Shown piece by piece: positions 56,778 through 64,000 of a DNA stretch of 64,000 bases. Both the position numbers and the translations under genes were made by a program. The stretch is from Streptomyces sp. WAC08241 (GTDB lineage Bacteria > Actinomycetota > Actinomycetes > Streptomycetales > Streptomycetaceae), in assembly GCA_007858575.1 (NCBI GenBank), contig CP042279.1:2604001-2668000 (forward strand), written 5' to 3'. The first letter of the stretch is position 1. Every line of letters starts with the position of its first letter. The notes beneath the pieces are model-generated. The model worked only from the letters and a program-made list of their open reading frames with translations. It did not search any database and was not told where the DNA came from.

Positions 56778-57330
56778 CTATGCCTCTTCGCCGCCTGGGT
56801 CGAGGGGCTGTGCGGCGGCCCACCGCTGGACGAACTCGGCTCCGGCGGGGGTAAGCCGGTAGGCCTCTAGGGCGGGGACGCCGTTGAAGACGGCTTGTCC
56901 GCCTCCATGGAACTTGCATGAGGTAGCCGTCTTGTACGAGGTACATCAGGTGTAGCCATGAACCGGTGCCCAGTGGCATGACAGGCGGGTTGGCCGGGTC
57001 GGCTTTCCCGGTGCGGAAGATGTTCGCGTAGGTCTCGATGAGGCGCCGTTCCAAGTCGCTGTAGCGGCTGTTGAGGACAGCGAGGTTGGCCTTGTACTGG
57101 CGGAGGGCTTTGCGGTCGATCTGGTCGGGGCCGCTGCCTTTGCGCCGGTGGCAGGTGGGGCAAAGGGCAATGAGGTTTTCGAACTCGTACTTCTTCACCT
57201 TTGCCCAGTCGTCGATGTGCTCGATGTCGACGGGGTGCTGGCGGCAGGTGGGGACGGCGCAACGGTGGCCGGCTTCGACCAGGACGCGTCGGCGGAGTTC
57301 GGCAGGTATGGCGGGGCGACCTTCTGGCAT
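56778..57330 (-). CDS. HNH endonuclease
   Basis: ATG 57330. AIPAELRRRVLVEAGHRCAV, PTCRQHPVDIEHIDDWAKVK, NLIALCPTCHRRKGSGPDQI: paired CxxC zinc sites around an H-x-D core and terminal H-x-x-K, the HNH fold. Then KALRQYKANLAVLNSRYSDL, LERRLIETYANIFRTG. After a frame change near 56905 the C-terminus is a winged-helix-like AVFNGVPALEAYRLTPAGAE, FVQRWAAAQPL. About 183 residues. Role could be defence or mobile DNA. Confidence 0.75.
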
Positions 57331-57411
57331 GGCGGCACCTTATGGCCGGGAGTGTTGCGGTGTGAGGGTTTCCCGGTGGAGGGCGTTGGCGAGCTTGGCC
57401 GCCGGCATGGG

Positions 57412-57449
57412 CGAGCGCCCGCCTGTCGGGGGATGAAGGCGGGCGCTCG
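57412..57449. terminator. Perfect 13-bp hairpin
   Basis: CGAGCGCCCGCCT at 57412-57424 pairs with 57437-57449 around a 12-base loop. About 45 bases downstream of the minus-strand stop at 57495 and upstream of the HNH gene, so it may terminate the 57495-57893 transcript. Confidence 0.6.
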
Positions 57450-57494
57450 GAGGTGGTTCCAGGGGTGGGGCCGGTTCGGATGCGGGCCGATCGG

Positions 57495-57893
57495 CTAGAC
57501 GGTGACCGCGGGCTGTGCGGCTTCGACGGCCGCGTCGATGAGCCGTTCGTACTCGTGTCCGTCGAGGAGTGCTTCGAGGGAGGCGTTCAACACCCAGCCG
57601 AGGTCGAGGGTCTCGGATGGTTCGTGGCGGCCGTCGACCTGAAGGAGGGGCTTGAGGTGCTCGTGCCGGAATTGGAGGGTGCTGAAGGGCCACCGGTTGC
57701 GGTGGTCGTGGATGGCCTGCTGTGCGCATCGGATGAAGTGGGTGTAGTCCTCACCCATGAGGCGTTGCATGAGTTCGACCTGGGCGTAGGCAGCCTGGAT
57801 CTTGAGGGGCCAGTCCGCAGGCCGCCCGAAGCGTTCTTTGAGGGCGCGCTGAAGCGCGTGCTGCCGCTGGATGGCGTGGGCGTAGTCGGTCAC
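57495..57893 (-). CDS. Hypothetical protein
   Basis: GTG 57893. 132 residues, intact: AIQRQHALQRALKERFGRPA, YAQVELMQRLMGEDYTHFIR, HLKPLLQVDGRHEPSETLDL, GWVLNASLEALLDGHEYERL. Helical, moderate GC. No family recognised. Confidence 0.6.
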   Translation of the reverse strand: MTDYAHAIQRQHALQRALKERFGRPADWPLKIQAAYAQVELMQRLMGEDYTHFIRCAQQAIHDHRNRWPFSTLQFRHEHLKPLLQVDGRHEPSETLDLGWVLNASLEALLDGHEYERLIDAAVEAAQPAVTV

Positions 57894-57940
57894 AGGGTCT
57901 GTGATAGCTCTGGTCGGGATGGCGTCGGGGCAGAACGAGG

Positions 57941-57966
57941 CCCTCCACCCGTTCGGGTGGAGGGCT
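57941..57966. terminator. Perfect 11-bp hairpin after the toxin-like gene
   Basis: GCCCTCCACCC at 57941-57951 pairs with 57956-57966 around GTTC. Twelve bases beyond the stop of the minus-strand gene at 57979. Confidence 0.7.
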
Positions 57967-57978
57967 TCGTCGTGCCTG

Positions 57979-58236
57979 CTAGCTGCTGCCTGCCCAGGTG
58001 GCTTGAAGGGCTGTGATGCGCCCTGTTTCTCGGTTGACGATCAGGGAGATCATGCCGAGGCCGTCGCCGAAGATGCCTTCGCGCGTGACCCCGTCTTCTT
58101 GACCCCACTGCTTTGTCACCGCGATGGGGTCGCGTTCGAGCTGGTCGATGTATTCGAACAGGGCGACCTGTCCTTCGAAGGCCAGGCTCTCGATGATCTT
58201 CATCGTGTGAGGGCTACGGCTGAAGTGCCAGTTCAC
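57979..58236 (-). CDS. RelE/ParE-like toxin candidate
   Basis: GTG 58236 overlaps the upstream stop (GTGA). 85 residues: NWHFSRSPHTMKIIESLAFE, GQVALFEYIDQLERDPIAVT, EDGVTREGIFGDGLGMISLI, VNRETGRITALQATWAG. Length and the strand-rich C-terminal half fit the RelE/ParE superfamily, though catalytic residues are not obvious. Forms a coupled pair with 58233-58544. Confidence 0.5.
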   Translation of the reverse strand: MNWHFSRSPHTMKIIESLAFEGQVALFEYIDQLERDPIAVTKQWGQEDGVTREGIFGDGLGMISLIVNRETGRITALQATWAGSS

Positions 58237-58544
58237 GCGGCATTATGTCCTTGACGACGTTGGGCTTCGATCTGGGCCTTGAGCTCTTCGTACTGGGAGA
58301 CGCTTTCGCGGGTCTCCTGATCGTAGCCGTCCGGTAGCCGCCCGTGTTCGCGAACGTAGGACCGGACTCGTTCGAGTTCGCCTCTGCCTGCCTCGATGTC
58401 CCCGATGAACTGCACCCAGCGCTCAAGGATCACAGGAAGCTTCGACACCTCGGTGAAGGAGACTTCCCGCTGGAAGGTTGCCCGTAGTTCGGGGTACGGC
58501 AGGGCGTGACTGATGCTGTCGATGGTCCACGCGTGGCTGCTCAT
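58233..58544 (-). CDS. Partner of toxin-like gene (antitoxin candidate)
   Basis: 103 residues, intact, ATG 58544: AWTIDSISHALPYPELRATF, QREVSFTEVSKLPVILERWV, RVRSYVREHGRLPDGYDQET, EELKAQIEAQRRQGHNAA. It has N-terminal helix-turn-helix-like spacing and a helical charged C-terminus. Placed first in the pair, as antitoxins usually are. Confidence 0.45.
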   Translation of the reverse strand: MSSHAWTIDSISHALPYPELRATFQREVSFTEVSKLPVILERWVQFIGDIEAGRGELERVRSYVREHGRLPDGYDQETRESVSQYEELKAQIEAQRRQGHNAA

Positions 58545-58664
58545 GCTCGACCCCTGAAATCACGAATCCCAAATCCCATTACAGTGCTCCGAGACTAGCG
58601 CCCGGCCGGGCGGCCGGGCGGGCTCGTGGCACAACGCACTAGGTGATTCGTTAGGTTGGTCGTC

Positions 58665-58899
58665 ATGGCTGCGCAGAGCGTGACTCTTCGCGTTGGTCGG
58701 CGTTGCGAGTACGTGGACGACTACGCGCCTGTGACAGGCGACTACCGCAACGCTCCTCGCCTGCCGCTGCTGACCGCAGAGGAGGCGCGGCAGGCGGTCC
58801 GGCACCCATTCCTGCTGGAGCAGCTCGACCTGTCCCCGCGGGGGCGCGGCGGCCGGGCAGCTCGCGTCGGAGCTGGCCCGGCGGCTGCCTGCCGACTAG
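58665..58899 (+). CDS. Small hypothetical protein
   Basis: ATG 58665: AAQSVTLRVGRRCEYVDDYA, PVTGDYRNAPRLPLLTAEEA, RQAVRHPFLLEQLDL; after a frame change near 58845 it ends ASELARRLPAD. About 77 residues. Its TAG and the stop of the minus-strand gene use the same CTAG. Confidence 0.5.
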
Positions 58900-59117
58900 G
58901 TGAGCCTCTCCATCATCCGGCGGTACAGCTCGTCGCCTTCGAGCGCCACGACTCCGCCCGGCCCAAGGATGTCGATCTCGGCCAGGTCTGCACGCTCCCA
59001 CCCGCTGGCCAGGTAGGCGACGGCCTCGTCCAGCGTATCGAACTCCTCCTCGCCTTGCTGTCCGTACCGCCAGTACCGGGCGGTGTACGGCGTAGCACCT
59101 TCTTCGCTGTCGCTCAC
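58896..59117 (-). CDS. Small hypothetical protein
   Basis: GTG 59117 overlaps the upstream stop (GTGA). 73 residues: SDSEEGATPYTARYWRYGQQ, GEEEFDTLDEAVAYLASGWE, RADLAEIDILGPGGVVAL. Acidic alpha/beta protein of a type common next to phage-like genes in Streptomyces. Unknown role. Confidence 0.6.
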   Translation of the reverse strand: MSDSEEGATPYTARYWRYGQQGEEEFDTLDEAVAYLASGWERADLAEIDILGPGGVVALEGDELYRRMMERLT

Positions 59118-59728
59118 GCCGCGGCCCGCCTCTCGGCGAGCGGGAGCCGGAGCACGTCGCTGTGCCCGTACTCGGCGCCGCATCCCGGACAGGTGATGCC
59201 CCGCACGTCGAGGGTGATCCGCAACGCCTGTCCGCAGGTACAGACGACGTTGACGTGCCGGGCGGGCTTCTCGCCGGTGACGGTGCGGGCGAGCGTGCGG
59301 TGGATCGCGGCTACTTCGTCGGCGAATTCGTCGATGGCGGGTGCTGGCTGACCGCGCGGCCGAGGTTGAACCGGAGCGTGCGGCAGACGTGGGTCAACCT
59401 GCTGGTGACGGTGCCGGTTTCGTTGACCTCGGCGTAGCCGCTGAACTCCCAGTCGCGGACCCAGGTTTCCAGCGGCGCGAGAATCGGGCCGCGTTCGGTC
59501 TGGAGGTTGAGCACGGACAGGTTGAGCGGGCAGGGGCGGTCTTGCTCCCGGAGACGGCCGGGCCGCTGCTGCTGCCGCGGGCGAGGTGCTGGTCGAGCCG
59601 GGCTAACAGGCCGGGGATGGCGGCGAGATGGGAGGCGGTCCGGTCTTCGCATGAGCCGCACAGGTACCGGCCGAGTTCGTGGTCGCGGAGGTCGCGGGTG
59701 CAGCGGAGGCAGGCGGGAAGTCGTTCAC
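59114..59728 (-). CDS. Phage/element-type protein with two zinc-binding sites
   Basis: GTG 59728 after CGGAG. Start VNDF, then after an early frame change PACLRCTRDLRDHELGRYLC, GSCEDRTASHLAAIPGLLAR. Later ILAPLETWVRDWEFSGYAEV, THVCRTLRFNLGRAVSQHPA, DEFADEVAAIHRTLARTVTG, then HVNVVCTCGQALRITLDVRG, ITCPGCGAEYGHSDVLRLPL. Frame changes near 59715, 59530 and 59345. The N-terminal CxxC and C-terminal CxC/CxxC pairs match proteins common in Streptomyces phages and integrative elements. Confidence 0.65.
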
Positions 59729-59866
59729 GGCGGGCTCCGTTCGGGCGGTGCGGGTGGGTCTGCGGGCGGGTTCTCGGGGTCTGGCGTCCGCAGATGCGCC
59801 GGAATCCTGTAAGGCGCTTAGGCGGACGCTCAGGGCCCTTCTGGGCCTGTTCCGCCCTAGGGCCTA

Positions 59867-60762
59867 GGCCGTTTCTTATGATCACCTCGCGGCCCAGATG
59901 TGGATGGCCGCGAGGTGCAGGGCCGCCCGGTAGACCGTCGCTGTCTTGTCGTAGCGGGTGGCCAGGCCGCGCCACTGCTTGAGCTTGTTGATGCACCGCT
60001 CGACGGTGTTCCGCTGCTTGTAGGCGGTCTTGTCGAAGACTGGGGCCTGCCGCCCTTGCCGCCGAGGCGTTTGCGGTTGGCGATCTGGTCGGCCGGCTGT
60101 GGGATCACTGCACGGATCCTGCGCTTGCGCAGGTGCTCGCGGATCGCGCGGGAGGAGCAGGCCTTGTCGGCCAGCACGGTCGTCGGCCGGGTCCTGGGTC
60201 GGTCATTGGGCCTGGCCACCCGGATGCCGGCCATGACCTGTGTGAATGCCGGTGCGTCACCCGCCTGGCCGGGTGTGACGACGAAGGCCAGCGGCCGGCA
60301 GCGGCCGTCGGCGGCGAGGTGGATCTTCGTGGTCAGACCGCCGCGGGACCGTCCGAGGGCATGGTCGTGCGGCTCGCCGGCCGGGGCCCCTTTGACGGGC
60401 CCCGGCGGCGTGCTGGTGGGCGCGGACGATTGTGGAGTCGACGGCGACGACCCAGTCCAGGTCGCCTTCGGCGTCGGCCTGGGCGAGCAGGGCGGCGAAG
60501 ACGCGGTCCCATGTGCCGTCGATCGCCCACATCCGCAGCCTGCTGTAGGCGCCCTTCCACGAGCCGAAACGCTCGGGCAGGTCCATCCACGGCGTGCCGG
60601 TGCGGTACTTGAACGCGATCGCGTCGATCACCTGCCGGTGATCACGCCACCGCCCACCCCGCCGAGGGGTCCGGTCCGGCAGCAACGGCTCGATCCGCGC
60701 CCACTGCGCGTCAGTCAACGACACACATCAACCAACGATCAGATGATCCGAGAGAAACGGCC
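59867..60762 (-). mobile_element. IS5-family insertion sequence (896 bp)
   Basis: Inverted ends GGCCGTTTCT at 59867-59876 and AGAAACGGCC at 60753-60762, both flanked by TA (a TA or CTAG-like target). Encloses one transposase gene. Size, ends and target fit the IS427-like subgroup of IS5. Confidence 0.8.
59882..60724 (-). CDS. IS5-family transposase, frame-broken
   Basis: Start near 60724: SLTDAQWARIEPLLPDRTPR, VIDAIAFKYRTGTPWMDLPE, GDLDWVVAVDSTIVRAHQHA (first catalytic Asp). Frame change near 60390, where IS5 members of this group often use programmed frameshifting, then TTKIHLAADGRCRPLAFVVT, TTVLADKACSSRAIREHLRK (second Asp) and, after another change near 60050, FDKTAYKQRNTVERCINKLK (Glu), YRAALHLAAIHIWAAR. 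Complete in content, but activity depends on whether the second break is real. Confidence 0.8.
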
Positions 60763-60871
60763 TAGTCCCTTCGCTGATCACGGCCGTTAAGTTCCGGCGC
60801 CGGAGACGGGCGCTCGTTCGCCCTCTTCACCGCGCCGAGACCGGTCGAGCCGCTGTGGACACGGCGCCGGG

Positions 60872-61499
60872 CTACGACGCGGTGAGGTCCACGCCGAGCA
60901 GCTCGGAGAGAATGGCCACTGTCTGCGCGGGGTCCTCGTTGTGTACCCCCGTGATGCCGAGCTGTCCGGCCACCTGGACGTACTCCTTGGTGTCGTCGAC
61001 GAAGACGCACTGCTCGGCCGGCAGGTCCATCATCTTGAGCGTGAGTTCGAAGAGCTCGGGGTCGGGCTTGCGCAGCAGGTGGTGCTCGGAGATCACCACG
61101 ACGTCGTACAGCCGCTCAAGGTCGTAGCCGGCGTAGAGGTCCCAGGGCTCCAGGCCGACGCTGTTGGACAGGATGCCGACCTTGATCCCGGCCTTGCGGG
61201 CCGCCGCAGCCGCATTGATCATCAGAGGCTCGGGGCGCAGGGTACCGAAAATTCGGCCCATCAGGCCCTCGGCCGGAACCTTCAGCATCTCGCCTGCGAA
61301 CTCGTTCCACTCCGTCTGGGAGATCGCTCCACGCTCAAGGTCACTGGTGACCCGGACACCGCTCTCGTCCGCGTACAGGGCCATGAGGCAGGCGTTTTCC
61401 TTGAGTCCCTCGCGCTGCTCGAATGCCCTCACTGCGGGCGCCAGGGGTGGTGAGAACGCCTCCGAAATCGAGGATGAGGCCGGTGGGGCGGTTGGACAT
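60872..61499 (-). CDS. HAD-superfamily hydrolase
   Basis: ATG 61499 with GGAG upstream. GLILDFGGVLTTP holds the nucleophile Asp; after a frame change near 61440 LAPAVRAFEQREGLKENACL, SDLERGAISQTEWNEFAGEM, AGIKVGILSNSVG (motif II Ser), HHLLRKPDPELFELTLKMM (motif III Lys), QCVFVDDTKEYVQVAGQL (motif IV). About 209 residues, epoxide-hydrolase-like HAD subgroup with a helical cap. Substrate unknown. Confidence 0.85.
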
Positions 61500-61924
61500 G
61501 CGGAAAACTCCATTGCTGAGATTTTGGACGCCGTTCAGAGGGGACAGCGTCGCGGCCCTGGCTACGTGGCAACGGGGTATCTGTGCGTCGCAGGCCGGGG
61601 AGCACTTACGGGGCGGAGCAAGACGTACCAGTCCGCACAATCCACGGTACCAGCCCGGGCCACGCGGCAAGTGGTGCTAAATCTCACGGCCCGATCAGCA
61701 GTTGAAGACCACTGCGCTCCTTTGCTCCGTACGCCAGACAAAGGAGCGTGAATCGCGATGGCGGCCTGCGGAGGTCAATCTCAGCTAATGGTCCGCTGCG
61801 GCTTCCAGACTTTCGCAGTGCACAAGCAGGCCTCGAGCTTGATCCGTAGTGATGCGTGAGTACGCCGTACTCACTCGCGCCAGCCACGCTGCTTCACTAG
61901 CAGTGTCAACGAACGGTTTTTCCC
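61500..61924. other. Intergenic region, no gene seen
   Basis: About 425 bases. An open frame on the minus strand at 61684-61887 lacks a ribosome site and family features. Less GC-rich than the left half of the window; presumably holds the HAD promoter. Confidence 0.45.
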
Positions 61925-63024
61925 TCAGGAGAGCTGCTGCAGCGTACGGATCAATAGGCGCATTGCTGGCAGCGACCTGAAGTGCAGCCTTGATCCAGTA
62001 CGCTCTGCCGCTGGCTCAGGATCGGGATGCGTAGCAGCGACGTCCTCTGCAGCAAACATCAAACTCGCCGGAGCGTAGTAACGCAGATTTTCACAGACGT
62101 CAGCAATTTCCTGAGTCCATCGATCCACTCGGACATCGATAGGGACTCGTATACGCATGAGTTCCGCGATACGCCCTTCGGGCGGATACAGGCTTGTTCC
62201 AGGAAACGCGTTCATCAAGTCAAACCAGAGCGAATACGTCTTATAGAGGGTGCGCCACGTCGTCCACCGGGCCGCCACAGCACGGGTGGTGGGGATGCTC
62301 GCCCCTGCAGCGACGATCAAGAAAAGTGCATTCATCCACATCGACGTGATATCTACGAGAAATTCAACCGTGGAGGGGGGCAAGGGAAAGCGACCGCAAC
62401 CCAGAGGATCGTTATGCGGGCAAGCGTGTGGATCAGCCCCATCCACATCGAAATTCCCATCAAGCCGAGCCCGATGCGCATACTGGTGCTTTCGGCCCAT
62501 CTCGCGGCTCTCGTCCACTGATAACCACAAACTGCTGTCGTGACGAGCGGGAAAAGATAGAAAGAGGTCATGTAGACCGCAGCTCCCCATTGCCCGGAAT
62601 GATCAATGAGGAAATTCTGGCTCGGCTTGTCGCGGTCCACCACGCTGAAGAATAGAACTGTGAGCAGAGCGACACCCACTGCTCCCGCCCTGTAGGATGC
62701 GCGGGCGATCCATCGGGAGACTGCCACGTGGCGAGGCACGGCTGCTTGCGAACTCGTCCCGTAGCTGGTGGCAACGTATGTGAGGGCCGCAACGATTGCT
62801 GCGGTGCTGGAAAAGTGCCGAAGTAGCGCGCTCAGGTCCACAACAGGAATACGTTCAACCGCGTCCATTACCACTGGTGTATAGAGCCACAACGCTACGG
62901 CGAACCCCGCGTATCCACCCCAGAGCGCTCGGCGATGCGAATCGCCGTATCGAACTGCGGGAAATCTCCATACGGCGATGATGGTCATTACTGCCGCAGT
63001 TAGATATTTAGAGTAGTCGAACAC
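61925..63024 (-). CDS. MAB_1171c-family putative membrane transporter
   Basis: GTG 63024 gives VFDYSKYLTAAVMTIIAVWR, a first membrane helix; an ATG at 63093 would add 23 residues. Further helices: GGYAGFAVALWLYTPVVMDA, TAAIVAALTYVATSYGTSSQ, AGAVGVALLTVLFFSVVDRD, GAAVYMTSFYLFPLVTTAVC, ISMWMGLIHTLARITILW. After a frame change near 62365, SMWMNALFLIVAAGASIPTT, WRTLYKTYSLWFDLMNAFPG and the C-terminal DUF6545-like region. The neighbouring ImmA/IrrE gene is the usual partner. Confidence 0.75.
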
Positions 63025-63177
63025 GCGATCAATGGTTATCTGTGCTGGCTGTATGTTTCGTCGGCCCAGAAGGGCAGCCGACTGCAGCCTCATTTTCCAG
63101 CAGGTGGTCTTTACGTTCGGTGCGACGAAATCGTCGAGGCCGGGAGCCTTGTTTCTACGATCGCCGTCCGATCAAAA

Positions 63178-63735
63178 CTAGGAACGGCGCCGCGGTGGGG
63201 CCACCGGGTGAGCGAGCGAGGACTCCAGAAGGCTGATCAGGTCATTCCCCATGCCCGACGAACTACGGCGCGGCATACACCTCATCAGCGTGGCCGAAAT
63301 TTCAGCCACCTTTTCGTCAGGGGTGTCAAAGACTGCACGTCCTTGAATCAGAGCTGAAGGGAAACGCGAAAGGATTTCCTCACGAATTCGCTTAGGTACG
63401 TGATGATGGATCTGGTCAGGTGTCAGGCAGGTCCCATGGTCCAGCCACTCGTGCGCAAGCTCGTGGCAGATAACGTGCTCGGTTTGATTGCGGCTTGGGC
63501 GGCGACGATAAAGAATAATCGTGAGTTCTGACGTTTTGACCCGAAGGCCGCACGCTGTACCCAGTCCGCCGTCAGAGTCTTCCAGCGGCTCTAGCAGAAT
63601 CTGGCGCCCCCGCACACCCTCCATGTTCCGCACCAGCGCTTCGACGCTGAAGGGAGCAGGGACAGGAAGGTCGGATAGCAGCATCTGGCATTCCCTCACG
63701 AGGGCGCGTCGTGAGGAAGTTCCACGCCAAGACAT
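63178..63735 (-). CDS. ImmA/IrrE-family metallo-endopeptidase
   Basis: ATG 63735: MSWRGTSSRRALVRECQMLL, SDLPVPAPFSVEALVRNMEG, LTIILYRRRPSRNQTEHVIC, then HELAHEWLDHG, the zinc-binding HExxH. About 185 residues, intact. ImmA-type proteases cleave XRE repressors; a matching XRE gene would be expected to the right of the window. Lies upstream of the MAB_1171c gene in the same direction. Confidence 0.85.
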   Translation of the reverse strand: MSWRGTSSRRALVRECQMLLSDLPVPAPFSVEALVRNMEGVRGRQILLEPLEDSDGGLGTACGLRVKTSELTIILYRRRPSRNQTEHVICHELAHEWLDHGTCLTPDQIHHHVPKRIREEILSRFPSALIQGRAVFDTPDEKVAEISATLMRCMPRRSSSGMGNDLISLLESSLAHPVAPPRRRS

Positions 63736-64000
63736 AGTCGCTCCATTGAAATGCCACTGAATGCCCACTGCCAGCCCCGTCCCGGTACTCGTGCGCGAGG
63801 CGTTGGTAGCAAAAGCTTGCACTTGAGGCGCGCGGTGGTCAGCTGGCACGTCTCGTCTGCCCCTAATCGTACAAGGGAGATCCATGATCCATATAAGGAA
63901 GGCATGTTGCGAAGGTCACCCGCAGCGATATTCCTGTGCCCTCGATTTCAAGATCGCGATTGAGTGTCGACACCTTGACTGATCTTTAGCGGGTGACGCG
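63736..64000. other. Right edge, no gene recognised
   Basis: The upstream region of the ImmA/IrrE gene. Small frames extend it upstream in the same direction but without start-site support. AT-richer stretches (CATATAAGGAAGG near 63890) may be promoter sequence. Confidence 0.4.

Noticed and set aside
61684..61887. 67-codon minus-strand frame
   Set aside because: No start-site support and Ser/Arg-rich composition without family signal.
4947..63024. Programmed frameshifting as a general explanation for the split genes
   Set aside because: Breaks fall at varied GC runs in unrelated families and in both directions; only the IS5 transposase break has a plausible biological basis.
1..64000. tRNA genes or tRNA attachment site
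   Set aside because: No cloverleaf with a GGTTCGA-type arm and matching acceptor stem was recognised by eye; a tRNA scan would be needed to exclude one.

Overview
The window is very GC-rich, uses GTG and TTG starts freely and carries actinobacterial families (WhiB, MobC, DUF317, DUF2637, DUF4913, the SCO6880/SCO6881 families, MAB_1171c with ImmA/IrrE). It is best read as Streptomyces or Kitasatospora DNA holding a CRISPR array, a conjugative element (plasmid or ICE) and a tail of small accessory genes. No rRNA, tRNA or core housekeeping operon was seen. Nearly every gene longer than about 400 bp changes reading frame one to three times, usually at a short C or G run, while the protein family continues in the next frame. 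I read most of these as residual sequencing or assembly indels, so many coding features below span several frames.

Layout: (1) 1-4950, a type I-E-like CRISPR array of about 70 repeats that vary far more than usual, with no cas genes in the window. A 697-bp element with inverted ends interrupts it (124-820), a short block uses another repeat family (2647-2950), and the array stops in mid-repeat against the 3' part of an MFS transporter gene. (2) 4947-8079, the MFS fragment, an SDR oxidoreductase, a NucS/DUF5655-type nuclease and a convergent DNA methyltransferase sharing a perfect terminator hairpin. (3) 8659-19761, a transfer operon: NlpC/P60 cell-wall hydrolase, DUF6112 membrane protein, a transfer accessory protein, SCO6881-like channel protein, SCO6880-like protein, VirB4-like ATPase, then accessory genes. 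(4) 19842-23737, apparent cargo: SDR, alpha/beta hydrolase, divergent PucR regulator, a hypothetical gene, and at the edge the first 13 codons of another oxidoreductase. (5) 24023-43497, more element genes: MFS transporter and ATP-grasp ligase, VirD4 coupling ATPase, DnaB-N protein, C5 cytosine methyltransferase, RelE-like protein, winged-helix proteins, DUF317 proteins and many small overlapping genes. (6) 50169 down to 43603 on the minus strand: replication-type protein, DnaC-like ATPase, WhiB, DUF2637, MobC and relaxase. (7) 50694-64000, XRE regulator, Nudix genes, a GIY-YIG/GntR fusion, lipoprotein, small membrane proteins, HNH nuclease, a possible toxin-antitoxin pair, an IS5-type insertion sequence, a HAD hydrolase, and a MAB_1171c/ImmA-IrrE pair at the right edge.

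How the genes fit: the relaxase and MobC would nick and bind DNA, VirD4 would pass it to the channel, the VirB4-like and SCO6880/6881 proteins would form the membrane machine, and the NlpC/P60 protein would open the cell wall. WhiB, the DnaC-like ATPase and the replication-type protein look like the element's replication and control block. The two methyltransferases may protect DNA from host restriction. A module of about 55 residues recurs in four otherwise unrelated small proteins of the transfer region and is the best candidate here for an undescribed family.
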